Below are positions 9,367 through 17,746 of a stretch of 54,757 bases of DNA, piece by piece (positions within the stretch are counted from its first letter, which is position 1; each line of letters begins with the position of its first letter). The DNA lies in assembly GCA_002425245.1 (NCBI GenBank), contig DILW01000042.1, forward strand, positions 1 to 54,757. The letters are read 5' to 3'. The notes beneath the pieces were generated by a model that saw only the letters and a program-made list of their open reading frames with translations, was not told where the DNA came from and searched no databases. The stretch comes from Betaproteobacteria bacterium UBA5582. GTDB taxonomy: Bacteria > Pseudomonadota > Gammaproteobacteria > Burkholderiales > Rhodocyclaceae. The translations under genes and the position numbers were made by a program.

Positions 9367-10953
9367 ATGCATACCGTAAGTGGACTCTTCCAGCGTCTCG
9401 AACGGCTCAACGACATTGGCGTTTCCCTTTCAGCAGAGCGTGACATCGAGACTCTGCTGGAGAAGATTCTGCTGGCAGCCAAGGAAATCACCCGGGCCGA
9501 CGGCGGGACCTTGTACCGTCCGTCGGCCGATGGTCAGCGCCTGCAATTCAAGATCGTCCGTACCGACTCGCTTGGCCTGGCATTTGGTGGTAGCAGCGGC
9601 GAGGCGCTGACCGACAGCTTTACCGACCTGGTCTTGTATCACCCCGACGGTCGTCCCAACGCCAGTATGGTCGCCGCCCAGGCGGCGCTCTCCGGTCGCA
9701 CCATCAATATCGCTGACGCCTACGCGGCGGATGATTTTGATTTTTCCGGCACCCGGCGCTTCGACGCTCTCACCGGTTATCGCTCCCGTTCCTTCCTGAC
9801 AGTGCCGATGAAGGATCATGCCGGCGAACTCATCGGCGTCCTGCAGCTGATCAATGCGCTCGACCCGGATAGCGGCGAAGTCGGCGAATTTACCCGGGCC
9901 GACCAGAAACTGGCCGAGTCGCTCGCCTCACAGGCGGCGATTGCTCTGAGCAACCGGCAACTGATCGAACAGCTCGAAACCCTGTTCGAAGCCTTCATCA
10001 AGATGATCAACCTGGCCATTGACGAGAAATCGCCACACACTGGCGGTCACTGCCAGCGCGTTCCTGAGCTGACGATGATGCTGGCCGATGCCGTGGACGC
10101 CATCGATGAAGGACCGCTGGCTGACTTCCGGCTTACCGACAAGGATCGTTACGAGCTACGCATTGCCGCGTTGATGCACGACTGCGGCAAAGTGACGACG
10201 CCGGTCCATGTGGTTGAAAAAGCCACCAAGCTACAGACTCTGTTTGACCGTATCGCCCTGGTCGATACCCGCTTCGAGGTCCTGCGGCGCGATGCCGAAA
10301 TCGGCAAGCTCAAAGCGCTGGCGGCCGGTATGGCGGAAGCCGAAGCCGAGTTGGTCTATCGGGCCGAGTGCGCGCGGATTGATGCCGACCGAGAATTCCT
10401 GCGCCACGCCAACAAGGGCGCAGAGCGCATGCGCGACGAAGACCTGCAGCGCGTGCAGCAGATTGCCAATGCTTACCGCTGGCGCAACGCTGAAGGGGTA
10501 GAGGTGCCTCTGCTTGACGCCGACGAACTGGAAAACCTGAGCATCCGTGCCGGCACCCTGACTGCGGCGGAGCGTGAAATCATCAACCAGCACATCGTCG
10601 CCACCATCCGCATGCTCGAACAACTGCCCTGGCCCCGTCACCTGCAGAACGTCCCCGAATACGCCGGTGGCCACCATGAGCGGATGGATGGCAAAGGCTA
10701 TCCGAAAGGCCTGAAGCGCGACGAGATGAGCTGGCAAGCCAGGATGATGGGCATCGCCGACATCTTCGAAGCGCTGACCGCGAAGGACCGTCCCTACAAA
10801 CAGCCAATGAAACTCTCCGAAGCGCTGAAAATCATGGAGAACTTCCGCCGCAACGGGCATATCGACCCAGACCTGTTCGAGGTCTTCCTCAAGCGGCAGG
10901 TTTATCGGCGCTATGGAGAGGCGTTTCTGGATGCCGGGCAGGTTGATTGTTGA
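9367..10953 (+). CDS. GAF / HD-GYP domain protein, probable c-di-GMP phosphodiesterase
   Basis: The 528-residue protein has a GAF domain (about residues 15-190) and an HD-GYP domain. Key residues are visible: HTGGHCQRV, the metal-binding HD in LMHDCGK (His271), GGHHERMDGKGYPKGL (GYP near 445) and IADIFEALTAKDRPYK. HD-GYP enzymes hydrolyse c-di-GMP to GMP or pGpG. About 110 extra, mostly charged and probably helical residues are inserted between the HD motif and the segment GTLTAAEREIINQH. The ATG at 9367 is preferred because CGGGAGG lies just upstream; an ATG at 9334 is also in frame. It is the third gene of the PP2C-FHA cluster. Confidence 0.9.
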   Translation: MHTVSGLFQRLERLNDIGVSLSAERDIETLLEKILLAAKEITRADGGTLYRPSADGQRLQFKIVRTDSLGLAFGGSSGEALTDSFTDLVLYHPDGRPNASMVAAQAALSGRTINIADAYAADDFDFSGTRRFDALTGYRSRSFLTVPMKDHAGELIGVLQLINALDPDSGEVGEFTRADQKLAESLASQAAIALSNRQLIEQLETLFEAFIKMINLAIDEKSPHTGGHCQRVPELTMMLADAVDAIDEGPLADFRLTDKDRYELRIAALMHDCGKVTTPVHVVEKATKLQTLFDRIALVDTRFEVLRRDAEIGKLKALAAGMAEAEAELVYRAECARIDADREFLRHANKGAERMRDEDLQRVQQIANAYRWRNAEGVEVPLLDADELENLSIRAGTLTAAEREIINQHIVATIRMLEQLPWPRHLQNVPEYAGGHHERMDGKGYPKGLKRDEMSWQARMMGIADIFEALTAKDRPYKQPMKLSEALKIMENFRRNGHIDPDLFEVFLKRQVYRRYGEAFLDAGQVDC

Positions 10954-11130
10954 TGACATTTCCCGGCGGCCATGGGTGACGAAAATTGTCAGATCGGCGC
11001 AGATGCAAGTCGCAGCCTTCGTTGTAATGTTTTGATTGCTAATGAATTTTTTCCTGTGCCTTGTTTGGCATGAAAGATGATTAATCGTCCACAGCGGTTT
11101 TTTCCCGCCTTTCCCAAAAAGGAGATTCAA

Positions 11131-11484
11131 ATGCAGAAAGCTCAACAAGGTTTCACCCTGATCGAACTGATGATCGTCGTCGCCATCATCGGCATTCTGG
11201 CTGCCGTGGCCCTGCCGCAGTATCAGAATTACACGAAGAAATCTGCGGAAAATGCGTGCTTGGGCGAAGCGAAAGGCATAGCCAACGGTTTGGTCGCAGC
11301 AATTGCAAACAATGACAGCGCGATGGTTCCCGGGTTACCCACCACTGGTGCATGTGCTTCTTGGAACCCGACCACGATTTCTGTTAGCACTTCAGGAACT
11401 TTGACTGGAACCCCGAAATCTCCTGGAACCAAAACTGCCCGGTGCGATTTGACGACGGGTAACTGCGGTTTAAGTGGAACTTGA
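11131..11484 (+). CDS. pilA: Type IV major pilin (PilA-like prepilin)
   Basis: This 117-residue prepilin has the short leader MQKAQQG and the class IVa cleavage/methylation site G|FTLIELMIVVAIIGIL with the conserved Glu at mature position 5. The hydrophobic helix leads into YQNYTKKSAEN. The globular part is short and rich in Ser/Thr/Pro, with three Cys; the last two (RCDLTTGNC) are placed like the disulfide-bonded D-region of pilins. A strong ribosome site (AAAAAGGAG) lies before the ATG at 11131. Base composition drops after the conserved 5' third. The protein ends in LSGT, and an O-oligosaccharyltransferase gene follows, so it may be glycosylated. A minor pilin is possible but the length and promoter-proximal position favour the major subunit. 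Confidence 0.9.
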   Translation: MQKAQQGFTLIELMIVVAIIGILAAVALPQYQNYTKKSAENACLGEAKGIANGLVAAIANNDSAMVPGLPTTGACASWNPTTISVSTSGTLTGTPKSPGTKTARCDLTTGNCGLSGT

Positions 11485-11508
11485 TTTGCCTATTCGTTTG
11501 GTTTAATT

Positions 11509-11536
11509 GAAAGCGCCCCTTTGGGCGCTTTTTTTA
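11509..11536 (+). terminator. Intrinsic terminator between pilin and glycosyltransferase genes
   Basis: AAAGCGCCC pairs with GGGCGCTTT around a CTTT loop and runs into a T-tract. It would uncouple the abundant pilin transcript from the downstream membrane protein gene, a common layout for major pilins. Confidence 0.88.
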
Positions 11537-11572
11537 TGAAGTTTATACCGAGATGTTTGAGTACATTTTAGA

Positions 11573-13318
11573 GTGGCGGGGTTTATGGGGATTAATGCTA
11601 TTTGGGTGAATTGTTCTTTTGTAAGAATAATTCGGCTGCTGATGCTTGTTATGGGTGGGCTGGGCTTGTTTTTTTCATTTCTCGTTCCGCATCACGCAAA
11701 TCCATGGCCTACATTTTTGGGGGAGTGGATTTTTGCATTAGCTGTTCTGTTTTTTTTATTGTATGTCTTGGTAGGTGACCGATTTGTTATAAAAGGGGTT
11801 CGTGTTTTTTTGTTTTTCTTGGTTGTGCTAACCGTTCGGTATCTCATTCAGTTGCATGAAACCGGTTTGGGGCAAGGTGAATATTTAATCTGGCTTGTGT
11901 ATCTGGTTGTTGGTTATATCGCATTTCTGGTTGGTGGTAACTTGCCACAAGATAAAGCCGGTCGTGTTTTGCTTGTTTCGATATTGGTTGCAGGGATTGC
12001 TTCGGCGCTAATCGCAGTGGCTCAATGGGTAGGGCTTGGGCGTTATTATGAATTTGATCAGGCATGGTTTTTTGATATCCCCCCGGGTGGGCGGGTTGTT
12101 GGAAATATCGCCCAGGCCAATAATTTAGGGACACTGTTGGTTGTTTCGGTGGTTATTCTGCTTAGTGGAGTGCAGGATTTCTGGCGGTCATCTCGAAGTT
12201 CTTTTGGTGTCGGTTGTTTGATCTTACTATTGCTCACTTGCGCTATAGCCCTGACTGGCTCGCGTTCCGCATGGCTTGGTTTGGTTTTTGTTGCGGTACT
12301 GGCGTTGATTTCAAATCACAGGAAAATGCTGCCCATTTCATGGGGATATTGTCTTTCTGTGTTGATGGTTGTTTCTTTTTTGCTTCTAATGCCGCATGTA
12401 TATGCTTTGATTTATCCTGGGGGGGTACCTGAGTCCCGGTTGGTGGCTGGTGATGCAAATAGATTAAATTTGTGGTCGATGGGTATTCAAGGGGTTATTG
12501 AGCGCCCTTGGCTGGGTTGGGGGTTGGGTGGGCAGTCATATTTGTACCAAAATTACGCTCTTGAATACGGTCCTTTTGACTATAAAATCGTCAGCCAGTT
12601 GCACAGTGTTGTTTTGGATGTTTTGGTTGTTTTCGGTGTTCCTCTGGGGGGCGCCGTGTTGCTGTGCCTGTTTCTTGTCTTCAGGACTGCTTATCTTAAC
12701 TCGCTTGGTGGCGAAAAAGCTGTTTATGTGCTTCTTTGTGTTCCAATAATTAATCACTCGTTTCTTGAGTACCCCCATTACTATGGGTTTTTTCTGTGGA
12801 TGTTGTTCATCTTTGTTGGGGCTGCTTTATTCGGAAAAGGAGATGATGGGCGTGGGGTTTTGATTTCTGTTGGTAATCTTATTGCTGTTTTTGTTGTTGG
12901 TTTGTTTTTGGTTGTTGCTTTTAAGGTTGCTGGGGCGTATTTTGTAATTGAAGATGCTGTTGGAAAGTATTCAAAGCAGAGGTATGATCTAATAAATCAG
13001 GAGGACTTGGGTTTTTCCTCAAAATTATTTCCTTCTCTTCGTTTAAGACTTGACGTTATTCGTATTAATAGGGATGGTTTGGTTATGGCTGACGCGCATG
13101 GGAAAGTTTTGCAATGCGCAACTTACTATCCATTCCCAGAATGTCTGACCATGCAGGCAACCATTGAAGCCAACGGCGGTCAGGTCGAGTCGGGCAGGTT
13201 GTGGCTGCTCAAGGCCTGCCGGATGTTTGGCCCGGAAACCTGCGAGGACAAGCTCATGCGGTTCAACAACGGTCTCGTGCCCCGATGGGCGGAGGGGCTG
13301 ATTCCAAAGGCGGAGTGA
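11573..13318 (+). CDS. PglL/TfpO-type O-oligosaccharyltransferase (Wzy_C/O-antigen ligase family)
   Basis: A 581-residue polytopic membrane protein (about 11-13 helices up to residue 425) with a hydrophilic C-terminal domain. The segment VVGNIAQANNLGTLLVV matches the PglL N-terminal signature (GN-x-Q-x-N-x-L-x-T). WLGWGLGGQS, the periplasmic-loop His in SQLHSVVLDVLVVFG and the later EYPHYYGFFLWML follow the PglL/Wzy_C pattern. Such enzymes move lipid-linked glycan to pilin Ser/Thr in the periplasm. Position right after a pilin gene resembles pilA-tfpO loci of Pseudomonas. Base composition is strikingly T-rich and low GC until about 13130, then returns to the genomic style for the last 60 residues. 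The start is uncertain: GTG 11573 or ATG 11585. A WaaL-type O-antigen ligase is the main alternative. Confidence 0.82.
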   Translation: MAGFMGINAIWVNCSFVRIIRLLMLVMGGLGLFFSFLVPHHANPWPTFLGEWIFALAVLFFLLYVLVGDRFVIKGVRVFLFFLVVLTVRYLIQLHETGLGQGEYLIWLVYLVVGYIAFLVGGNLPQDKAGRVLLVSILVAGIASALIAVAQWVGLGRYYEFDQAWFFDIPPGGRVVGNIAQANNLGTLLVVSVVILLSGVQDFWRSSRSSFGVGCLILLLLTCAIALTGSRSAWLGLVFVAVLALISNHRKMLPISWGYCLSVLMVVSFLLLMPHVYALIYPGGVPESRLVAGDANRLNLWSMGIQGVIERPWLGWGLGGQSYLYQNYALEYGPFDYKIVSQLHSVVLDVLVVFGVPLGGAVLLCLFLVFRTAYLNSLGGEKAVYVLLCVPIINHSFLEYPHYYGFFLWMLFIFVGAALFGKGDDGRGVLISVGNLIAVFVVGLFLVVAFKVAGAYFVIEDAVGKYSKQRYDLINQEDLGFSSKLFPSLRLRLDVIRINRDGLVMADAHGKVLQCATYYPFPECLTMQATIEANGGQVESGRLWLLKACRMFGPETCEDKLMRFNNGLVPRWAEGLIPKAE

Positions 13319-13351
13319 TATTCACGACACTACCCGAGGGGGAGCCTACAG

Positions 13352-13537
13352 TCATTTCAAGGTTCGAATCCTCTGCCATAGCCCTGCTTGCGGAATGTCG
13401 ATGGCCGTGGCTTGCATGCAGCGTTCCAGCCAGCCAGGGCGCTGATGCATGCGCTCGATTGCGGTGTGGATGGCCTGGCCGTAAGCTTATTCGGCTTTGG
13501 CGAGTGCCTGCGCACGTTGCCGGACGTTGTCCGGCAT
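13352..13537 (-). pseudogene. Possible decayed gene with an in-frame stop
   Basis: On the minus strand, an ATG at 13537 opens a frame of 61 sense codons interrupted once by TAA (13487-13489) before a final TGA at 13352-13354. The residues on both sides look protein-like and helical (MPDNVRQRAQALAKAE, then AYGQAIHTAIERMHQRPGW). The stop could derive from CAA by one transition. I do not recognise the family. It lies between the glycosyltransferase gene and the toxin-antitoxin pair in a 312-bp stretch that otherwise shows nothing. A chance open frame cannot be excluded. Confidence 0.3.
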
Positions 13538-13630
13538 GGCCGACTAATGATCGTTTAACGGACATTGATGGTAAGGCTGTTCTGCATTACCATGCAAAGC
13601 ATCAACCTTGAATTACGAAGGCAAACCACC

Positions 13631-13882
13631 ATGGCTACATTGACCGTTACCGCACGGGGACAAGTGACGTTTCGGAAGGATGTACTGCAACACCTCGGGA
13701 TCAGGCCGGGCGACAAGATCGAGCTGGACTTGCTGCCAGACGGTCGGGGCGTGATTAAGGCGGCGCGGCCCGCGGGGACGATAGCCGGCTTTGTTGGCTT
13801 GCTCGCGGGCAGAACGCAGAAGGTTGCTACCATCGAAGAAATCAACGAGGCGGCTGCACAAGGATGGGCTGGCAAGAAATGA
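13631..13882 (+). CDS. AbrB/MazE-family antitoxin (swapped-hairpin DNA-binding)
   Basis: An 83-residue protein with an N-terminal SpoVT/AbrB domain: TVTARGQVTFRKDVLQHLGI followed by RPGDKIELDLLPDGR. The C-terminal tail (about residues 50-83) would bind the toxin. GAAGG lies 9-10 bp before the ATG at 13631. Its stop codon overlaps the start of the PIN-domain toxin (ATGA), the normal translational coupling of vapBC pairs. Antitoxins of this type neutralise the RNase and repress their own operon. Confidence 0.88.
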   Translation: MATLTVTARGQVTFRKDVLQHLGIRPGDKIELDLLPDGRGVIKAARPAGTIAGFVGLLAGRTQKVATIEEINEAAAQGWAGKK

Positions 13883-14274
13883 AGGTCGCAGTCGATACCA
13901 ATGTCCTTGTGCGTGCTGTTGTGCGTGACGATCCGGCACAAGCGACCGTAGCCGCCGCAGTTTTGACCGACGCCGAGTTGATCGCGGTCGCGCTGCCGTG
14001 CCTATGCGAATTTGTTTGGGTGCTGCTGCGCGTATATGGCTTCCAGCAAGCCGACGTGGCCAGCGCGATCCGGGCGCTGCTGGCCGTCGCCAACGTGGAG
14101 GTGAACCGGCCTGCCGTGGAGGCCGGTTTGCTGGTGCTCGACGCAGGCGGAGACTTTGCCGATGGCGTCATTGCCTACGAAGGGAATTGGCTTGGCGGGG
14201 ATACCTTCGTTTCCTTCGATAAGAAGGCGGTGGCACTTCTCACGGCGCAAGGGCAATCAGCGCGCCTTTTGTGA
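13879..14274 (+). CDS. vapC: PIN-domain toxin, VapC family RNase
   Basis: The 131-residue protein has the four acidic PIN positions: the Asp of VAVDTNVLVRAVVRDDP, the Glu of PCLCEFVWVLLRVYG, the Asp of AGGDFADGVIAYEG and the Asp of FVSFDKKAV. VapC toxins are Mg-dependent endoribonucleases, often cutting tRNA or rRNA. The start at 13879 is chosen because it forms a 4-bp ATGA overlap with the antitoxin stop; ATG 13864 is also in frame. The intact active site suggests a functional module. Confidence 0.9.
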   Translation: MKVAVDTNVLVRAVVRDDPAQATVAAAVLTDAELIAVALPCLCEFVWVLLRVYGFQQADVASAIRALLAVANVEVNRPAVEAGLLVLDAGGDFADGVIAYEGNWLGGDTFVSFDKKAVALLTAQGQSARLL

Positions 14275-14349
14275 GCAAGACCATAATTAACGCAATACCC
14301 GTTTCTCGTAGTAGTCAAAAATCACGAATTGTCTACCATGAGAAACTGT

Positions 14350-15819
14350 TCATGCCCCTCCCGGGGCAGCCTTCAGCCACGCTCGCAACAACTCCGGTAC
14401 CTGCCTGACCAACAGTTCGTGCCGCCCGGCGACCCAGCCGTGGGCGGCGCTGGCAGATTTGTCGCCGAGGCCTTCGTTGATCAGTATTTCGGCGGTGACC
14501 TGGTCGTTTATCAGGCCCAGGGTCTCCTGCAGGCTGGCCAGGGTGCTCAGGTAGGTTTTCATGCCGCTCGACGGTAGCAAGGGGCTCATGAACTCCATTG
14601 CGTAACGCAGCTTCTTGAAGCGCAGCCGCATGATGTGGCGTTGCTCGGGGTCGAGTTCGTCGTAGCGCTCGGCCATCTTGCGCACGCTGCGGGTATGGGC
14701 GGCGATGCGTTCGCCGGCAAAGCGCTTGAGCGGGATGTCGACGCTGTCGGTCAATGCATGGACAGCGGCGGTGAATTCGACCATCAGGCGCGGGTATTCC
14801 TTCAGCGCGAGCAGGTGCTGGATGGCGCGCCGGGCTGCTTTGACGCGCCGCCGGGCTTCGTTGCGCAGGCGGTGGAGATCCTGGTTATGCGGGAAGGCGG
14901 CGTGGATCGGGGGCAGGGTTTCTTCGAGGAAGACATCCCAGTTGCGAGCGTCGCCGAGGGCGCCGGCCAGTGTCTGCCAGCTGCGCCCGTAAGCGGCAAC
15001 AAAGTCCTCCGGCAAGGCGGGGGCGAACAGCTTGATTGCGGACCGCAGGCGGCGCAGGGCGACGCGAGCCTGGTGGATGAATTCTGCTTCGCCGCCGACG
15101 AGCAGCCCGTTTTCATTACGCTGAAAATGCTCAAGGCAGCCGAGGGCAATGGTGCGAAAGGCTTCGACCGGGGTTTGCCGGGCGTTGATCGGTAGCGGCT
15201 TGGCGCGGAAGGCCTGGGGCGGCTCGTCAAGAAACAGGCGGTAGCCGCGCTCGGCCTTGCTGGCGACGGCAGGGTGCAGGTTGACGTGGGTTTGCAACTG
15301 GCGGGTCAGCTCGAAAATATCCTCGATGCGCCCGGAGATCAGCTCCAGTTCAACTTCGCAGATGGGTTCGCGGCGCTGGCGGGCGGCGATGTGGCCACGA
15401 TCGAGGGCTAGTTCGACGAGCGACTCGCCGCACAGGAGTTGCCAGGCCTGGCGGCGGAAATCCGTGGTGAATACCGGGGTCAGCTGTTCACGGTTTTGTT
15501 CGAGAAAATCCTTCAGATCACCCGAGTCAACGTGGCTGAAGTCGAATACACCCGGTACAGCCGCTGTTTCCCACTCGCTACGCACGGCCAGGCCGCCGCT
15601 GGCAGGTTCTGCGGATTTGACGGTGAGCAGCCACTCCCAGCCTTTCTTGCGAAAGCGCATGGCGATGCGGCGTGCGCGCAAGCTCAGTTCCGGGGTGTCG
15701 TAGTAGGTGTTGAGCAGGCGTTGCCGGGTGCTTGGGGTGTCGGCCAGGCGCGGGTGGGCCAGCAGCTTGCGCACATTTTTCGGGTCAAGCCGGAGTTTGA
15801 GTTCGATTTCGGTGGCCAT
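14350..15819 (-). CDS. CYTH-CHAD domain protein, YgiF-like inorganic triphosphatase
   Basis: The 489-residue protein starts with a CYTH domain: the signature EIELKLRL, then TYYDTPELSLRARRIAMRFR, and alternating basic/acidic strands (CEVELELISG). Residues about 215-489 form a CHAD domain with conserved His and basic residues (FIHQARVALRRLRSAIKLF, RHIMRLRFKKLRYAMEF). CYTH triphosphatases hydrolyse tripolyphosphate, and CHAD domains bind polyphosphate. The start at 15819 (MATEIELKL) has GAGGA upstream and lies 4 bp after the lapD stop, so it is probably the last gene of the murJ-PEBP-lapG-lapD run. The link to the Lap system is positional only. Confidence 0.88.
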   Translation of the reverse strand: MATEIELKLRLDPKNVRKLLAHPRLADTPSTRQRLLNTYYDTPELSLRARRIAMRFRKKGWEWLLTVKSAEPASGGLAVRSEWETAAVPGVFDFSHVDSGDLKDFLEQNREQLTPVFTTDFRRQAWQLLCGESLVELALDRGHIAARQRREPICEVELELISGRIEDIFELTRQLQTHVNLHPAVASKAERGYRLFLDEPPQAFRAKPLPINARQTPVEAFRTIALGCLEHFQRNENGLLVGGEAEFIHQARVALRRLRSAIKLFAPALPEDFVAAYGRSWQTLAGALGDARNWDVFLEETLPPIHAAFPHNQDLHRLRNEARRRVKAARRAIQHLLALKEYPRLMVEFTAAVHALTDSVDIPLKRFAGERIAAHTRSVRKMAERYDELDPEQRHIMRLRFKKLRYAMEFMSPLLPSSGMKTYLSTLASLQETLGLINDQVTAEILINEGLGDKSASAAHGWVAGRHELLVRQVPELLRAWLKAAPGGA

Positions 15820-15823
15820 CGCT

Positions 15824-17737
15824 TCAGTTCCTCGGGACGGCCGGGCCGGTGGCACCATCGAAGCCAAGCTCGGGGAGGATGTCGAGTTCGGCCGGGGTCT
15901 GTACGCCTTCGGCGATCACGGTCAGGCCGATGTTGTGGGCAATGCTGCACAGGCCCTTGAGGAAGGTCTGGTTGCCGGGTTGGCTGTCGATGGCGCGAAT
16001 GAAGCTGCCGTCGACCTTGAGATAGTCGAGGCCGATGTCGTGCAGGCGGCCGATCAGGCTGAACTGGCGACCGAAATGCTCGATGCCCAGGCGGCAGCCG
16101 AGGGGGCGCATCAGGCGGGTGAATTCGACGAACTCGTCGAAGTGCTGGAAGGCGCCGGTTTCAGCGACTTCCAGCCAGAGCCGCGGGGCCAGTTCGCGGC
16201 GGCTGTTGAGCAGGGCATGCAGGCGCTGGCGGAAGCCGGCGTCGTGGATCGATTCGCCGGAAAGATTGACGGCGACCGCCGGTACCCCCTGGGCGACGCG
16301 CTCCAACGCCAGGCGGGCAGCGGCCAGGTCGAGTTCGCTGGTCATCGAGAGGCGCGAGGCAACCGGCATGAAGCTGCCGGCAGCGAGCCATTCGCCACCC
16401 TCGGCGGCTTGCAGGCGCAGTGGGCATTCGAGGTGGAGCAGGGTGCCGCTATTGCTGGCAACCGGAAACTCGACCAGGCGCAGGCGATGGGTCTCGATCG
16501 CCCGTTCGAGCACCTTGCGCCAGTCGGCGTTGTTGCTGGCGCACTGCGGGCTGCCAGGGTTGGCACAGCGACAGGCCAGGCTGCCGTCGCAGGCGGCGCT
16601 GGCAATCGCGGCGTCGACGCGGGAGAGGAGGCGCGACAGGGCTTCGCCGTGCTGATAGACGCCACTGCCGATGTAGCCGATCTGTTCGCCGTCGATCAGG
16701 CCGGCGGCAACCATGTCCTGCAACAGGGCGAGCAACTGGCCAGCGATTTCGTCCGGATGATCGGTGCCCGGCAGGAGCAGCGCGAAGTCCGAGCCATTGA
16801 GCCGCGCCGCGGCATAGACCGGCTGGCTGTCGGCGACCTCGGCCAGGTGGCGAGCGATGCGGCGCAGGACTTCGTCGGCGGTGTCGCGCCCGGCGCGCCG
16901 GTTGACCCCGGCCAGATCGGCGAGGCGGATCATGATCAGGCTGCCGTTGGCCGGCGCATCGTCGTCGTTGAGTGCGGCGGCCAGCTGGTTCATGAAGTAG
17001 GCGCGGTTGGCCAGCCCGGTCAGGCTGTCGAGAGTGGCCTCGCGGCGTACCTGTTCAAGGCGGGCGGCCTCTTCCTCGAACATGGCCTTGACCCGCGCCA
17101 CCATGGCGTTCATGGCCCGGGCCAGGCTCTTCAGTTCAGGCGTCGATGGTTCCTCAATGCGGATGAAGCGGCGCTCGCTGATGGCCTTCGCCTGACCGAC
17201 CACGGCATCCAGGGGGCGCTTGATGCGGCCGAGCACCTGGGTGCCGATCAGCCCTGTGAGCAGACCGCCCAGGCCGAACCACAGCAGCAGGCGAAAGGCG
17301 CCGTTCCACAACTGGTGATAGGCGAATTGGCCGTGGCTGACCAGTTCGACGGTGCCGAACTGGTTCCAGCCATCGGATACCTGCGCAATGCCGGGCTGGG
17401 ACTCGATCGGGAAGAACGTGACGAACCAGGCGGGAACGTCCCCGGCCGACGGGGTGCCGAGTTTTTCGGTCATCGTCTTGCCATTGGGGTCGATGATCCT
17501 GACGCGTTCATACTGGCCGCTGTCGAAAACGGCGGCAACCTGGAGTTCGACGGTGACCGGATCCTTGTCCATCTGCGACATCGACAGCGCGAGCGACGCG
17601 GCGTTGTCGCTGTTCTTGATCGCCAGTTGCTGTTCCAGGTAGTTGCGGGCGGTCACCATGCTGAGGATGAAGCTGCCGGCAAAGGCGATGATGGTGCTGG
17701 CGATGACGGCGAGCCAGAGTTGTCTGAACAGGGACAT
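15824..17737 (-). CDS. lapD: LapD-like inner-membrane c-di-GMP receptor with degenerate GGDEF and EAL domains
   Basis: The 637-residue protein follows LapD architecture. There is an N-terminal membrane helix (about 6-28), a periplasmic domain to about 150, a second helix (FRLLLWFGLGGLLTGLIG), a HAMP segment, a GGDEF-like domain (DSLTGLANRAYFMNQL) and an EAL-like domain. The catalytic motifs are lost: the GGDEF loop reads NGSDF and the EAL motif reads ECPLRL, while EGVQTPAEL near the end is kept. LapD proteins bind c-di-GMP through the dead EAL domain and hold LapG away from its adhesin. The lapG gene lies 9 bp upstream in the same transcript, which supports the assignment. Confidence 0.9.
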   Translation of the reverse strand: MSLFRQLWLAVIASTIIAFAGSFILSMVTARNYLEQQLAIKNSDNAASLALSMSQMDKDPVTVELQVAAVFDSGQYERVRIIDPNGKTMTEKLGTPSAGDVPAWFVTFFPIESQPGIAQVSDGWNQFGTVELVSHGQFAYHQLWNGAFRLLLWFGLGGLLTGLIGTQVLGRIKRPLDAVVGQAKAISERRFIRIEEPSTPELKSLARAMNAMVARVKAMFEEEAARLEQVRREATLDSLTGLANRAYFMNQLAAALNDDDAPANGSLIMIRLADLAGVNRRAGRDTADEVLRRIARHLAEVADSQPVYAAARLNGSDFALLLPGTDHPDEIAGQLLALLQDMVAAGLIDGEQIGYIGSGVYQHGEALSRLLSRVDAAIASAACDGSLACRCANPGSPQCASNNADWRKVLERAIETHRLRLVEFPVASNSGTLLHLECPLRLQAAEGGEWLAAGSFMPVASRLSMTSELDLAAARLALERVAQGVPAVAVNLSGESIHDAGFRQRLHALLNSRRELAPRLWLEVAETGAFQHFDEFVEFTRLMRPLGCRLGIEHFGRQFSLIGRLHDIGLDYLKVDGSFIRAIDSQPGNQTFLKGLCSIAHNIGLTVIAEGVQTPAELDILPELGFDGATGPAVPRN

Positions 17738-17746
17738 AGAAATACC

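Noticed and set aside
11066..11080. Sigma-54-like site before pilA (TGGCATG-N4-ATGA)
   Set aside because: The -24 part is good, but the -12 element lacks the nearly invariant GC, so I do not call it a promoter despite the common sigma-54 control of pilA.
13351..13380. tRNA T-loop-like sequence GGTTCGAATCC
   Set aside because: The flanking bases do not form a 5-bp T stem or an acceptor end with CCA, so it is not supported as a tRNA fragment or attachment site.
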